Positions 37,311 through 45,705 of a stretch of DNA of 57,880 nucleotides are shown piece after piece. Position numbers and translations under genes: made by a program. The first letter of the stretch is position 1. Each line of letters opens with the position of its first letter. Below the pieces are notes generated by a model. The model ran no database searches, was not told the origin of the DNA, and saw nothing but the letters and a program-made list of their open reading frames with translations. The DNA is from Verrucomicrobiota bacterium (GTDB taxonomy: Bacteria > Verrucomicrobiota > Verrucomicrobiia > Limisphaerales > UBA11358), in assembly GCA_028873125.1 (NCBI GenBank), contig JAGWMQ010000007.1, positions 1 through 57,880 on the forward strand. Reading direction: 5' to 3'.

Positions 37311-40300
37311 TGGGAGTTGGCCCAGCCTTGGGACAGGGCGATGGGTTTGCGGTTGGCAAAATCGTCGTAGAGCGGATGCGCCGGTCGCGTGTCGTCGTCG
37401 TCTTCCGCCAGCGTCACGGCCAGCACGCGAAGGCCCGGGTTGTTCGGCAATGTCAAGGTTTTCGCGCCCGCAGGAATGTCCAGTCCGTATTTGAACAGGT
37501 AGCTGTAGGAATAAATCGCGTCGCCCCCGTCAGCCAGACGGCGGTGGTCGCAATACCACGCCAGCGGCGCGCGCTTGATGAACGCCGCGTCAATGCGCTC
37601 CAGCCGATTGGTGACGTTGTAGCTCAATTCCGGCACGTCGCCTTCAAACACGCGGTTGTCCCAGGAGCCGATGTAGCCGGTCCAATTTTGAATGCGCAGC
37701 GGCCTCGAGCGGCCGTCCACCGAAAAGTCGCCTTCGGTGTCGCCATGCACCGACGCGGCCAGGAGGTAAAGGCGGTTGAACCGGCCGTCGGGCAGCCGGA
37801 TCGTCTGGCCTTCGCAGGCCACGGCGTTCTTCCGGTCGGCGGCGCGCGGACCGATCTGGAACGTCACGCCGTCATCCGTCACCGTGTCGCCGATCATTTC
37901 GGCGGGGATCGCCGAGCCGGCGCCGTCAAAGTCGGGATCCGCCTTTTCGTCCCGGAAACCGAAGGCGGCCAGGTTGTATGGCAGGGCGACCGGGACGCAA
38001 ACCGGCGGCGAGAGTTTCAAGGGCGACTTGAGCGTGAGCGCAATCGAGCGGAGTTGATACGGCGTGAAATCGAGCGTCAAACCGCCGGACGAGGTTTTGA
38101 GAGGGTGGAGGAATTCTTCAAGCCCGTTGACTTCGTCGGCTTTTGCCACGCCGGTAGTCGTGAGTCGCACCGCATTTTCCGGAGCGCCGTTCAGCTCTTG
38201 CAATCGGACGATGACGCGATTGCTGTCCTCGGCCAGCTTGATGGCGCGGATGGCAATTCGATCCGAATCAAGACGCAACAGGCTGAAGTGACGCCCGAGT
38301 TTGCCGGCGTGCGGGCCGGTTTGAAAAACAAACATCGGCTGATCGAGCCGCGCCGCCTGCCAGTCGGAGCGGCCCTGGCGCCAGTCGCCGGGGTGGCCGT
38401 AAATGCCATAGACAAATTCGTGCCGGCCCCAGTCCTGCCAGCGTTGCTCGTGGAATCCATTGGCATTTTTGATCCCCGGCGTATAAAGCAGCGTTAGGCG
38501 CAGCACGTTGTCCGCGGGCTTGTTGCTGCCGTATTTGTCCGGACACAGGATGGAAACGCCGTAATCGCCGGTCTTGTCGGTCAGGTCGAACCATTCATGG
38601 CTGGGCACTTCAAATTTTTTCAGGTCGTCGTTGCCGCGCTCCACCTTGCCCAGTTCCCAGTTGTAAGTGGCCAGCGCGTTGGAAACGTTGAGTGGAAACG
38701 CGGCCTTGAGCGAGCAGGCCTTGCTTTCCCACGCCACTTGATTTTCCACTTCCACGTGGTCGCCCGCGTTGCCGGCGGCCAGACGGATGGTTTGGACGAA
38801 GGTGGAATGTTCCGCCTCGCGCCGGACCTGGATGGCCACGCGCACCGGGCCGTTTTCCACGACGCTGAATTTGGCCGGACCGCCCACGTGACCGCGCGGC
38901 GGCTGGCTCTGGTCCGCCCAGCGCATGTTCCACGCCGGATAATGGTCGGGATTTTGCGTGAGAAATTCGAGCCGCGCCGGCGCCGAGAGCAGCTCGCGCC
39001 CCGCCGCCTTGTCGTAAATGCCGGCAATGTCGCCCGCGGCATTGAGCGTGACGCGGTAGCGGACGTTCTCCAGCAAGCGATGGGCGAGGTCAACTTTAAG
39101 CGGCGACTTCGTTCCGGTTGCGGCGGACGCCTTCACGGAATAAACCGCAAAGCCGACCGGCGGCGCTTTGGCCAGGAATAGAAAATGACATTGGCCGTTG
39201 TCGTCGGAAAGCCACTGCGTCGGCACCGGCCTGCCCGCGCCGTCATAGACCTGCGCGCCCGCCGCCCCGGGCAGTTCCACTTCCGCTTCGACGACGTCCT
39301 GGCGCGCGATGGACAGCGGATTGTACACGACCAGCGGCGAGCCTTCCGTGCGCGTATCCAGTCCGCGCGCGACGGCGCCGACGGCGTTCTGCAGCGCGTC
39401 GGCAAAGGAGTTCATGGCGATGACTTCGTCGTTCCAGATGTATTCGTAGGCCTTGGGGATGCACGTGCCGGGCAGCATGTCGTGCATCTGCGAGCGCAGC
39501 ACCAGTTCCCACGCCGCGTCCAGTTTTTGGCGCGGATACGGCGCGGCGCCGAGGAGCCATGCAGCCACGGACGCCCGCTCGGCGGCGTCGGCGAGCAACT
39601 CGTTCTCGTGGTTCCAACGCTTCATGTAAGCCTCGGAAGTTAAACTACCCGTGGAATGCTCGGTGAGCAACAGGTCGCCCTGATATCGCGGCAGACGCGC
39701 CTTCTGCGCGTCGGTGATGTCGCGGAACATTTCGTCGCCGCGCGCGCAAATCACGCGCACCGGGCCGTCGGACGTGACGCTTTTCTCAATCCAGCGGACC
39801 GACTCCTCGTCCGGCGCGCCGCCGCGGTCGCCGGCGCCGAAGTAGGCGTAATCGGCAAAGACGCCGGATTTCGCCCCGTCGGCTTCGAGGCGTTCCAGCC
39901 AGCGGGCGCTGTGGCTGCGGTCGCTTCGGACCTTGCTGCCGTAACCTCCCGGATTGAGCGCGGCGATCACGGAGTGGCCGTCCGGCCCGATCCATTCGCC
40001 GACGTTGAACGGGATGCCGACCGCCGAACCCCAGGTGAGTTTTTGCGTGGAAAAGCCGCGAATGCCGCAGTGCGCCAGGATGGAAGGCAGCGACGCCGGA
40101 AAACCGAAGCAATCGGGCAGGATGTAATCGCTGCTCTCGACGCCGAATTCCTTTTTGAAAAATTCATGGCCGAGCAGAAGCTGGCGGATGATGGATTCGG
40201 ATGACGGGACGTTCACGTCGTTTTCCTCCCACGACGAGCCGGTGGGCCACCAGCGTCCGGCGGCGGTTTCCTCGCGCACTTTTTCAAAAAGATCCGGGAA

Positions 40301-40630
40301 GTATTCCTTCAACAACTGGTAGCGCCCGGCCCCGGTCCAGTTGAAAACGTAGTGCGGATATTTTTGAAACAGCGGCAGATTGTCGCGGACGGTGTTGGGA
40401 ATGAACTCGCCGATGACCTGCGGATACGTCCAGCGCCACTCGGTGTCCAGATGCGAGTAGCCGATTTCATAAAGCGTCGGCCGGGACAAGTCCGGCGGTG
40501 CGTTCGTCTCCGCGGCCAAGGCGCGGCCGCAGAAGATTAATCCGACGGCCAGGCAGGCGAACCGCCCTTCGAGTGTTGGAAACCGAATCTTCCCGGATCC
40601 AACCGCGTCATTTTGATGGGTCCCGTTCAT
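37307..40630 (-). CDS. Exported GH38 alpha-mannosidase with a C-terminal module shared with an S53 peptidase
   Basis: 1107 residues. The signal peptide (EGRFACLAVGLIFCGRALAAE) follows a 21-residue n-region, so it is likely exported. GH38 motifs are GYSHLDTEWRW (H60 and D62, zinc ligands), EENDVNVPSSES, and YILPDCFGFPASLP with nucleophile D173. The final 200 residues hold a module with ACEGQTIRLPDGRFNRLYLL and SYSYLFKYGLDIPAGAKTL, related to the tandem modules of the S53 peptidase at 25-29 kb. It sits 20 bases after the PTS phosphotransfer protein gene and overlaps the regulator gene by four. The pairing of a fructose-family PTS with a GH38 resembles E. coli mngAB, but there MngB is cytoplasmic. 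No Shine-Dalgarno sequence is visible. Confidence 0.92.
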   Translation of the reverse strand: MNGTHQNDAVGSGKIRFPTLEGRFACLAVGLIFCGRALAAETNAPPDLSRPTLYEIGYSHLDTEWRWTYPQVIGEFIPNTVRDNLPLFQKYPHYVFNWTGAGRYQLLKEYFPDLFEKVREETAAGRWWPTGSSWEENDVNVPSSESIIRQLLLGHEFFKKEFGVESSDYILPDCFGFPASLPSILAHCGIRGFSTQKLTWGSAVGIPFNVGEWIGPDGHSVIAALNPGGYGSKVRSDRSHSARWLERLEADGAKSGVFADYAYFGAGDRGGAPDEESVRWIEKSVTSDGPVRVICARGDEMFRDITDAQKARLPRYQGDLLLTEHSTGSLTSEAYMKRWNHENELLADAAERASVAAWLLGAAPYPRQKLDAAWELVLRSQMHDMLPGTCIPKAYEYIWNDEVIAMNSFADALQNAVGAVARGLDTRTEGSPLVVYNPLSIARQDVVEAEVELPGAAGAQVYDGAGRPVPTQWLSDDNGQCHFLFLAKAPPVGFAVYSVKASAATGTKSPLKVDLAHRLLENVRYRVTLNAAGDIAGIYDKAAGRELLSAPARLEFLTQNPDHYPAWNMRWADQSQPPRGHVGGPAKFSVVENGPVRVAIQVRREAEHSTFVQTIRLAAGNAGDHVEVENQVAWESKACSLKAAFPLNVSNALATYNWELGKVERGNDDLKKFEVPSHEWFDLTDKTGDYGVSILCPDKYGSNKPADNVLRLTLLYTPGIKNANGFHEQRWQDWGRHEFVYGIYGHPGDWRQGRSDWQAARLDQPMFVFQTGPHAGKLGRHFSLLRLDSDRIAIRAIKLAEDSNRVIVRLQELNGAPENAVRLTTTGVAKADEVNGLEEFLHPLKTSSGGLTLDFTPYQLRSIALTLKSPLKLSPPVCVPVALPYNLAAFGFRDEKADPDFDGAGSAIPAEMIGDTVTDDGVTFQIGPRAADRKNAVACEGQTIRLPDGRFNRLYLLAASVHGDTEGDFSVDGRSRPLRIQNWTGYIGSWDNRVFEGDVPELSYNVTNRLERIDAAFIKRAPLAWYCDHRRLADGGDAIYSYSYLFKYGLDIPAGAKTLTLPNNPGLRVLAVTLAEDDDDTRPAHPLYDDFANRKPIALSQGWANSQ
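37395..37985 (-). repeat. Module copy 3, at the C-terminus of GH38
   Basis: Third, more diverged copy of the module found twice in the S53 peptidase. The shared order is a Gly-rich start, a Gly-Gln-Thr followed by LP, a FSVDGRS strand, a tryptophan strand, a Tyr-rich YSYSYLFKYG and a final LPNNPGLRVLAVTLA. Confidence 0.6.
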
Positions 40631-40650
40631 TGTTTTGCTTTTGGTGTGGT

Positions 40651-43164
40651 TCAGCTTTCAAAGGACGGCTGCAAAATCGCGCAGAGTTTTGCCGGGTCGC
40701 TTTCCCGCTCCAGTCTGGTACGGAAACCTCCATCCATCAACCGGCGGGCAAGCCGGGCGAGGATTTTCATGTGCTCGGTCGCGCTGCGGTCCTCGCGAAC
40801 GGCCAGCAGGATCATCACCCGCACAGGCTGCCCGTCCAGGGATCTCCAGGCCACGGGCGCGCGCGGTTTGAGCAGCGCCAGCGAGCTGAATCGCATGGCG
40901 TTGGTCTTGCAATGAGGGATGGCGAAGCCGTTTCCGAACCCCGTGGAGTACGCCGCCTCGCGCTGCCACACGGCTTCTTCGACGGCCAGCGGCTCCTCCG
41001 TCCGCCCCAGCACGAACAACCGGTCCACCGCCTGTTTGATGGCTTCCTCGCGGGTGGCCGCGTCGGAGTCGGCGATGATCAGATCCGGATCGAGCAGGGG
41101 AAGGCCGTGGCGCGAGGCGAATTCCTCCAGCAAGACCCCCGCTTCCTCGGCCGTCGCGCAGTGCAGCGCCGCGTCAAGCAACTGCCGGCATTCGTCCGCG
41201 CTCAAGCCGGCCAGTTCGGTCTTGAGTCCGGCCAGGACCGGCGCGGCGGCGCTGATTTTATTCAACCCCAGTCCGGTCAGCAGCGGCAGAAACCGCGTCT
41301 GCCCGCCCATCTCGCCGCACAGGCCGATTTCTTTTTGCCGGGCGCGCGCGGCGTCGGCGATTTGTTTGAGCAGGCGCAGAAACGCCGGTTGCAGGGGATC
41401 GTGGAGGGCCGCCAGCCGCGTGTTCATGCGGTCGGCGGCCATAAAGTACTGGAGCAAATCGTTGGAGCCGATGCTGAAAAAATCCAGTTCACGGCACAAT
41501 GCCTCCATCGCGAAGGCCGCCGCGGGCACTTCAATCATCGCCCCCACGGGCATCGCTGCGTCAAACGGGAGCTTTTCCGCCGCGCAGCGGGATTGTTCCT
41601 CGGCAATGACTTTTTTGACCCAGCGCACCTCCTCGGGCAGGGCGACCATGGGAACCATCACGCGCAATTTGCCGAAGGCGGAGGCGCGAATCAGCGCGCG
41701 GAGCTGGGTGCGGAAGAGCGGCTCGAACTCGGGATAAATCCGCACGGCGCGCCGGCCCAGGAACGGATTTTCCTCCGCCGGCAGATTCAGGTAAGCCACC
41801 CGCTTGTCCCCGCCGGCGTCGAGGGTGCGAACGATCACCGGCCGGTTGCCGGCCGCCTCCAGGACCCGGCGATAGACCTCAAATTGTTCAGTTTCGTCCG
41901 GCGGTGAATTGCGGTCCAGAAAGAGCATTTCGGTGCGGAACAACCCGATGCCCTCGGCTCCGCCGTCGAAGGCCGCGGCGGCTTCGTCGGCCGTCGCGAT
42001 GTTCGCGGCGATTTCGATGCGCCGGCCGTCCCGGGTGGTTGCCGGAAGCGAGGCCGCCTTTTGCAGGCGCGCCCGCCGCCCCGCCAGCCGCCGCTGCTCC
42101 ATCGCGTAATAACGACGCGCCGCGTCGGTGAGCTGCGTCACCAGCACACCCGCGTCCCCGTCCAACACCGCCTCCCCGCCGTCCGATTGGAGGGTGGCGA
42201 GGTCTTCCACACCGGCCAACGTCGGGAGGTTGAAGGAGCGGGCCAGGATGACCGTGTGCGAGGTCGCGCTGGCGTCAGCCAGGACCAGCCCCTTGAGAAA
42301 CTTGCGGTTCAGCGCCAGAAACTGGCCGGGCGTGAGGGCTTCGGCCACGACGAGGGAATCCTCGGTCAGTTCCGGGTTGATTTCGACGGCCGCGCCGTCG
42401 TACACCTCCTGCAGGAGCTGAGCGCAAACGTCCTGGATGTCCAGCGCCCGGTCGTACAACAGCGCGCTGCCGCTGGCGGCGAGCAGCCCGGTGAAATGCG
42501 CCGCGGCTTCCTCGATCGCCCCCGCCGCCGTGCGCCGCCGGGCCATGACCGCCTCGCGCAAACGCCGCCGGAACTCCACGTCGCGCGCGATGGAACGGTG
42601 CACCTTGATCAAATCATTTTCAATTCCCCTTGCCACCGCCAGTCTCTCGTCGTAGGCGGCCTTGAGCTTTGCCAGCGCCGCGTCCAATTGGCGCCACTCC
42701 GTTTCAGGATCGGTCACGCCGTTGCGCGGGAGCGTTCGCGGGATGCTGAATTTTCCGACTGGAACCAGGCGTCCGCGGGCGATGCCTCGGACCAGGGAAA
42801 CGCCGCCGTGCACCGTCGCGCCGGCGTTCCGCAGGCACGGGGAGAGCCGCAATTCGCCGCTCCGTCTGGCCGCCGGGAGGAGCGGTTCGTCGCAACGCGG
42901 GAAGGTGTTCTGAAGGAACGCCGTCAGCGCCGCCATCGCCTCCCGTTCGTCCGGGCCGCTGATGGTGAAAAGGCAGGGATCCCAGTGGCGGATGTCCGCG
43001 CCGACTATGGCCAGGACGCTTTTGCCGTTGGCCGCGCGGCGGGTGCGCTGGTTCAGCAGCGTGACTTCCGACTCGAAGCCGCGGACGACTTCCTCCAACA
43101 CGCTGGCCGGCCGGGCGTGGACGCCGTTGGGCAACGGACAAACAAAATGTTGCTCCAAAGCCAT
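40651..43164 (-). CDS. PTS multiphosphoryl transfer protein: HPr-EI-EIIA(Fru) fusion
   Basis: 837 residues, cytoplasmic. It carries phosphate from phosphoenolpyruvate to the sugar-specific EIIB. Domain order is HPr (about 1-90, H16 in NGVHARPA), enzyme I (about 115-680, H303 in DASATSHTVILAR, PEP-binding GLFRTEMLF and GLCGEMGG), then a fructose/mannitol-type EIIA (about 690-837, H751 in GNGFAIPHCKTNAM). The FruB/FPr-like proteins of other bacteria have different domain orders. Together with the EIIB and EIIC genes upstream this gives a complete phosphorelay in one operon. Its start lies 93 bases after EIIB and its end 20 bases before GH38. The sugar is not visible from this protein. Confidence 0.93.
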   Translation of the reverse strand: MALEQHFVCPLPNGVHARPASVLEEVVRGFESEVTLLNQRTRRAANGKSVLAIVGADIRHWDPCLFTISGPDEREAMAALTAFLQNTFPRCDEPLLPAARRSGELRLSPCLRNAGATVHGGVSLVRGIARGRLVPVGKFSIPRTLPRNGVTDPETEWRQLDAALAKLKAAYDERLAVARGIENDLIKVHRSIARDVEFRRRLREAVMARRRTAAGAIEEAAAHFTGLLAASGSALLYDRALDIQDVCAQLLQEVYDGAAVEINPELTEDSLVVAEALTPGQFLALNRKFLKGLVLADASATSHTVILARSFNLPTLAGVEDLATLQSDGGEAVLDGDAGVLVTQLTDAARRYYAMEQRRLAGRRARLQKAASLPATTRDGRRIEIAANIATADEAAAAFDGGAEGIGLFRTEMLFLDRNSPPDETEQFEVYRRVLEAAGNRPVIVRTLDAGGDKRVAYLNLPAEENPFLGRRAVRIYPEFEPLFRTQLRALIRASAFGKLRVMVPMVALPEEVRWVKKVIAEEQSRCAAEKLPFDAAMPVGAMIEVPAAAFAMEALCRELDFFSIGSNDLLQYFMAADRMNTRLAALHDPLQPAFLRLLKQIADAARARQKEIGLCGEMGGQTRFLPLLTGLGLNKISAAAPVLAGLKTELAGLSADECRQLLDAALHCATAEEAGVLLEEFASRHGLPLLDPDLIIADSDAATREEAIKQAVDRLFVLGRTEEPLAVEEAVWQREAAYSTGFGNGFAIPHCKTNAMRFSSLALLKPRAPVAWRSLDGQPVRVMILLAVREDRSATEHMKILARLARRLMDGGFRTRLERESDPAKLCAILQPSFES

Positions 43165-43257
43165 GATGGTTCAAACCGTTGAAGGCCGCGGGATCAGCCC
43201 GGACAACTGTCAATCGGTCTCCGTGCCTCGATGTGTCTGGGTTGATTCATTCGCGGT

Positions 43258-43560
43258 CTAATCCTTGTTCAACCCCGCAAAAATGGCCTCGGGGTCCTTC
43301 AGCGCCGCCTGGACGGGCACCTGGATTTTGCGGGCGCGGCTGAACCGCTCCTCGCGCTCCACGGCGATGTCGGCAGCGATAATCACCGCTTCCGCCCCGT
43401 CCACCTCCGCCTGGCTCAGTTCATTTTCGATGCCCATGGCGCCCTGCGTCTCCACCTTGATGCTGTGGCCGAGTTTCTTCGCCGTCTTTTCAAGCTGCTC
43501 GGCGGCCATGTAGGTGTGGGCAATGCCCGTGGGACAGGCGGTGACAGCCACCAGTTTCAC
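43258..43560 (-). CDS. PTS fructose-family EIIB subunit
   Basis: 100 residues. The active Cys is C9 in the EIIB(Fru) motif ACPTGIAHTYMAAEQLE. It accepts phosphate from the EIIA domain of the downstream fusion and passes it to the sugar held by EIIC. The N-terminus overlaps the EIIC stop by four bases (ATGA). In most fructose transporters EIIB and EIIC are fused, whereas here they are separate. Confidence 0.93.
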   Translation of the reverse strand: MKLVAVTACPTGIAHTYMAAEQLEKTAKKLGHSIKVETQGAMGIENELSQAEVDGAEAVIIAADIAVEREERFSRARKIQVPVQAALKDPEAIFAGLNKD

Positions 43561-44642
43561 GACTTGTTTCCTCCCGTTGGCGCCGCGGTCGTGACGGCGT
43601 CCTTTTTGACCAGGTTGATGACGAGGGCCGTGACGAAGGAGCCGATCACAAAGGCGGCAACGTAGTTGAGCCGGTGGTCCACCACCGGCAGCACAATCGG
43701 TCCGCCGTGCGGCGCATGGTCGCCCACGCGGCCCAGCATGGCGAGGGTCGCCGAAATCATCGAGCCGAACATGATCGTCGGGATCACCCGGATCGGATCG
43801 GCGGCGGCGAAGGGAATCGCGCCCTCGGTGATCCCGATCAATCCCATCCCCAGCGCCGCCAGACCGGATTCGCGCTGTTCGTCGGTCCAGCGCCGCCGGC
43901 TCAGCAGCGTCGCCAGGCCCAGGCCCAGCGGAGGCGTGCAGATGGCCGCGGCGTCGGCGCCCATGATCCGGTAGTTGCCCTGCTGGATCATCGCCACGCC
44001 GAAAAAGAAGGCCGTTTTGTTCACCGGCCCGCCCATGTCGAAGGCAATCATTGCTCCCAGCACCATCGCCAAGACGATTTGGGAACCGGCCTGCATGTTG
44101 CCCAGAAACAGGTTCAGGGCCACCATCAGCCTGGCCATGGGCAGGTTCAGCGCCAGCATCAACAGACCGACCGGCAGCGCCGACAAAATGGGGACAAAGA
44201 TGATTGGCATCACTGGCCGGACGATTTTCGGCACGGGAACTCTTTTGATGACATTGACGATGTGTCCGGCGGCCAAGCCGATGATCAGCGCGCCAAGGAA
44301 ACCGGCGCTGACGCTCTTGTCGCCGACGGTCTGCGGTGTCCCGGCGATGAAGCCGCCAATCAGGCCCGGGACCAGTCCGGGTTTGCCCGCCATGCCGTAG
44401 GCGATGAAACCCGCCAGCACCGCCGGGAAGAGTTCAAACGCCGTGCTGCCGATGACAAACATCTCCCGCACCACCCAGGGGCCCCGGGCCGGGTCCGGCC
44501 CGCCTTGTGCGTTCAGGAGTTGAAAATGGAAAGCGTAAGCCAGCGACAGGGCGATCAAAATGCCGCCGCAGGCGATGAACGGAATGACGTAGGAAACTCC
44601 CGTCAACAGGTATTGCTTGTGTTTTTGCAACACGTCTTTCAT
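43557..44642 (-). CDS. PTS fructose-family EIIC permease
   Basis: 361 residues, an inner-membrane permease with about eight to ten hydrophobic segments. The fructose-type EIIC signatures are YVIPFIACGGILIAL near the start, AFDMGGPVNKTAFFFG, and GITEGAIPFAAADPIRVIP, the conserved substrate-site motif. Fructose-family EIIC proteins carry fructose, mannose or mannosylglycerate. The co-operonic alpha-mannosidase argues for mannose or a mannoside. It is the first gene of the operon and is divergent from an AraC regulator, 106 bases apart. Confidence 0.93.
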   Translation of the reverse strand: MKDVLQKHKQYLLTGVSYVIPFIACGGILIALSLAYAFHFQLLNAQGGPDPARGPWVVREMFVIGSTAFELFPAVLAGFIAYGMAGKPGLVPGLIGGFIAGTPQTVGDKSVSAGFLGALIIGLAAGHIVNVIKRVPVPKIVRPVMPIIFVPILSALPVGLLMLALNLPMARLMVALNLFLGNMQAGSQIVLAMVLGAMIAFDMGGPVNKTAFFFGVAMIQQGNYRIMGADAAAICTPPLGLGLATLLSRRRWTDEQRESGLAALGMGLIGITEGAIPFAAADPIRVIPTIMFGSMISATLAMLGRVGDHAPHGGPIVLPVVDHRLNYVAAFVIGSFVTALVINLVKKDAVTTAAPTGGNKS

Positions 44643-44674
44643 GCGGCTGCGCGTCGGGGTTTGATTACAGCCTC

Positions 44675-44739
44675 ATTATCCACCCCGCGACCGGTCCCGT
44701 GAAAGAAAAAAGATGTAACCTTTATTGTAATTTTGTAAC
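44675..44739. promoter_or_regulatory. Divergent PTS operon / AraC promoter region with TGTAAC repeats
   Basis: TGTAAC occurs at 44714-44719 and 44734-44739, exactly 20 bases apart (about two helical turns), with a third TGTAA at 44726-44730. This is the layout of an AraC-family direct-repeat site. A GATAAT on the minus strand (44675-44680 on plus) is a possible -10 for the PTS operon, with no good -35. The repeats would then lie about 45 to 70 bases upstream of that start, suited to activation by the adjacent AraC protein, and also just before the araC-like gene. Confidence 0.45.
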
Positions 44740-44748
44740 AATCGGAAC

Positions 44749-45642
44749 ATGAATCCACCGGTTTCGGAAAGGTTATGGCCCGAACGCGCCCTGCGGCGGC
44801 ATCCCATCGAAAGGGTGTTCGCCTGCGGACGGCAGTTGCATCCGCCGCTCTACAGCCACGTCGTGAATTTCCCGCGTCTGGAGCTGCCGTTGCGCGGCTG
44901 CTACGAAAACCAGATCGAATCCGGCGGCAGGATCATCACCGTCCGGCTGCGCCCCGGGGCGGCGCTGTTCGCCGCGCCCAACTGCTGGAACCTGCCGGTG
45001 TGGCGGCCCGGGTTGGAGTTGATGTCGCTCCTGTTCGGCGCCAAACAGATCGGGGTGAGCATCGTCACCGCGCGCCGCCGGCAGGGTCCGCAACTGGCCG
45101 CCCGGAAATTCTCCCTGCCGCGCCCGGTGACCGGCCCGGTGCCGCCGCTGCTCGAGGCGATGGTCCAACTGCCGCCGGGCAACGGGGCCTCGGAGATTTT
45201 CCCGGAACTGGCGCGCGCACTGCTCCAGTGCGTGCGTCACCTGCTCCAGCAGCCCCCTTTGCCCACGCCGGCCGGGCGCGCGCACGCGCTGCTGGAAAGC
45301 GTCTGCGTCTTTCTGCAAAACCATTATCAGTATGACATCACGCGCAACTCCGTCGCCGAACAGTTCGGCGTCACCCCCAATCATCTCTCGCGTCTGTTCC
45401 AAATGCAGGGGCACATGACCTTCAGCAATTACCTGACGCACGTGCGGATTGACCGGGCCAAGCACCTGCTGTGGCAGTACAATTTGAAACTGGATGAAAT
45501 CGCGCTGCGCTGCGGTTACCACGATACGCCGTATTTCTGCCACGTCTTCAAGCGGCTGACCAAATCCACGCCCGCCGAGTATCGCGTCAAGGCGCGCGCG
45601 TTGAGGGCCGGTCTGGAAGCTCCACCTGCAAATCACAGTTGA
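44749..45642 (+). CDS. AraC-family transcriptional regulator
   Basis: 297 residues. The N-terminal half (about 1-170) is a cupin-like sensor domain (IITVRLRPGAALFAAPNCWNLP). The C-terminal AraC domain (about 185-285) has two helix-turn-helix motifs, SVAEQFGVTPNHLSRLFQ and EIALRCGYHDTPYFCHVFKRL, and the conserved tail STPAEYR. Its position opposite the PTS/GH38 operon suggests it controls that operon in response to a sugar. The promoter region between them carries TGTAAC direct repeats. Confidence 0.92.
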   Translation: MNPPVSERLWPERALRRHPIERVFACGRQLHPPLYSHVVNFPRLELPLRGCYENQIESGGRIITVRLRPGAALFAAPNCWNLPVWRPGLELMSLLFGAKQIGVSIVTARRRQGPQLAARKFSLPRPVTGPVPPLLEAMVQLPPGNGASEIFPELARALLQCVRHLLQQPPLPTPAGRAHALLESVCVFLQNHYQYDITRNSVAEQFGVTPNHLSRLFQMQGHMTFSNYLTHVRIDRAKHLLWQYNLKLDEIALRCGYHDTPYFCHVFKRLTKSTPAEYRVKARALRAGLEAPPANHS

Positions 45643-45705
45643 CCCACGGCAGAATTTGTCAAGACGGCCAGCAAATGCCCATGCGGAGGCGGGCTGCGGC
45701 AGGAC

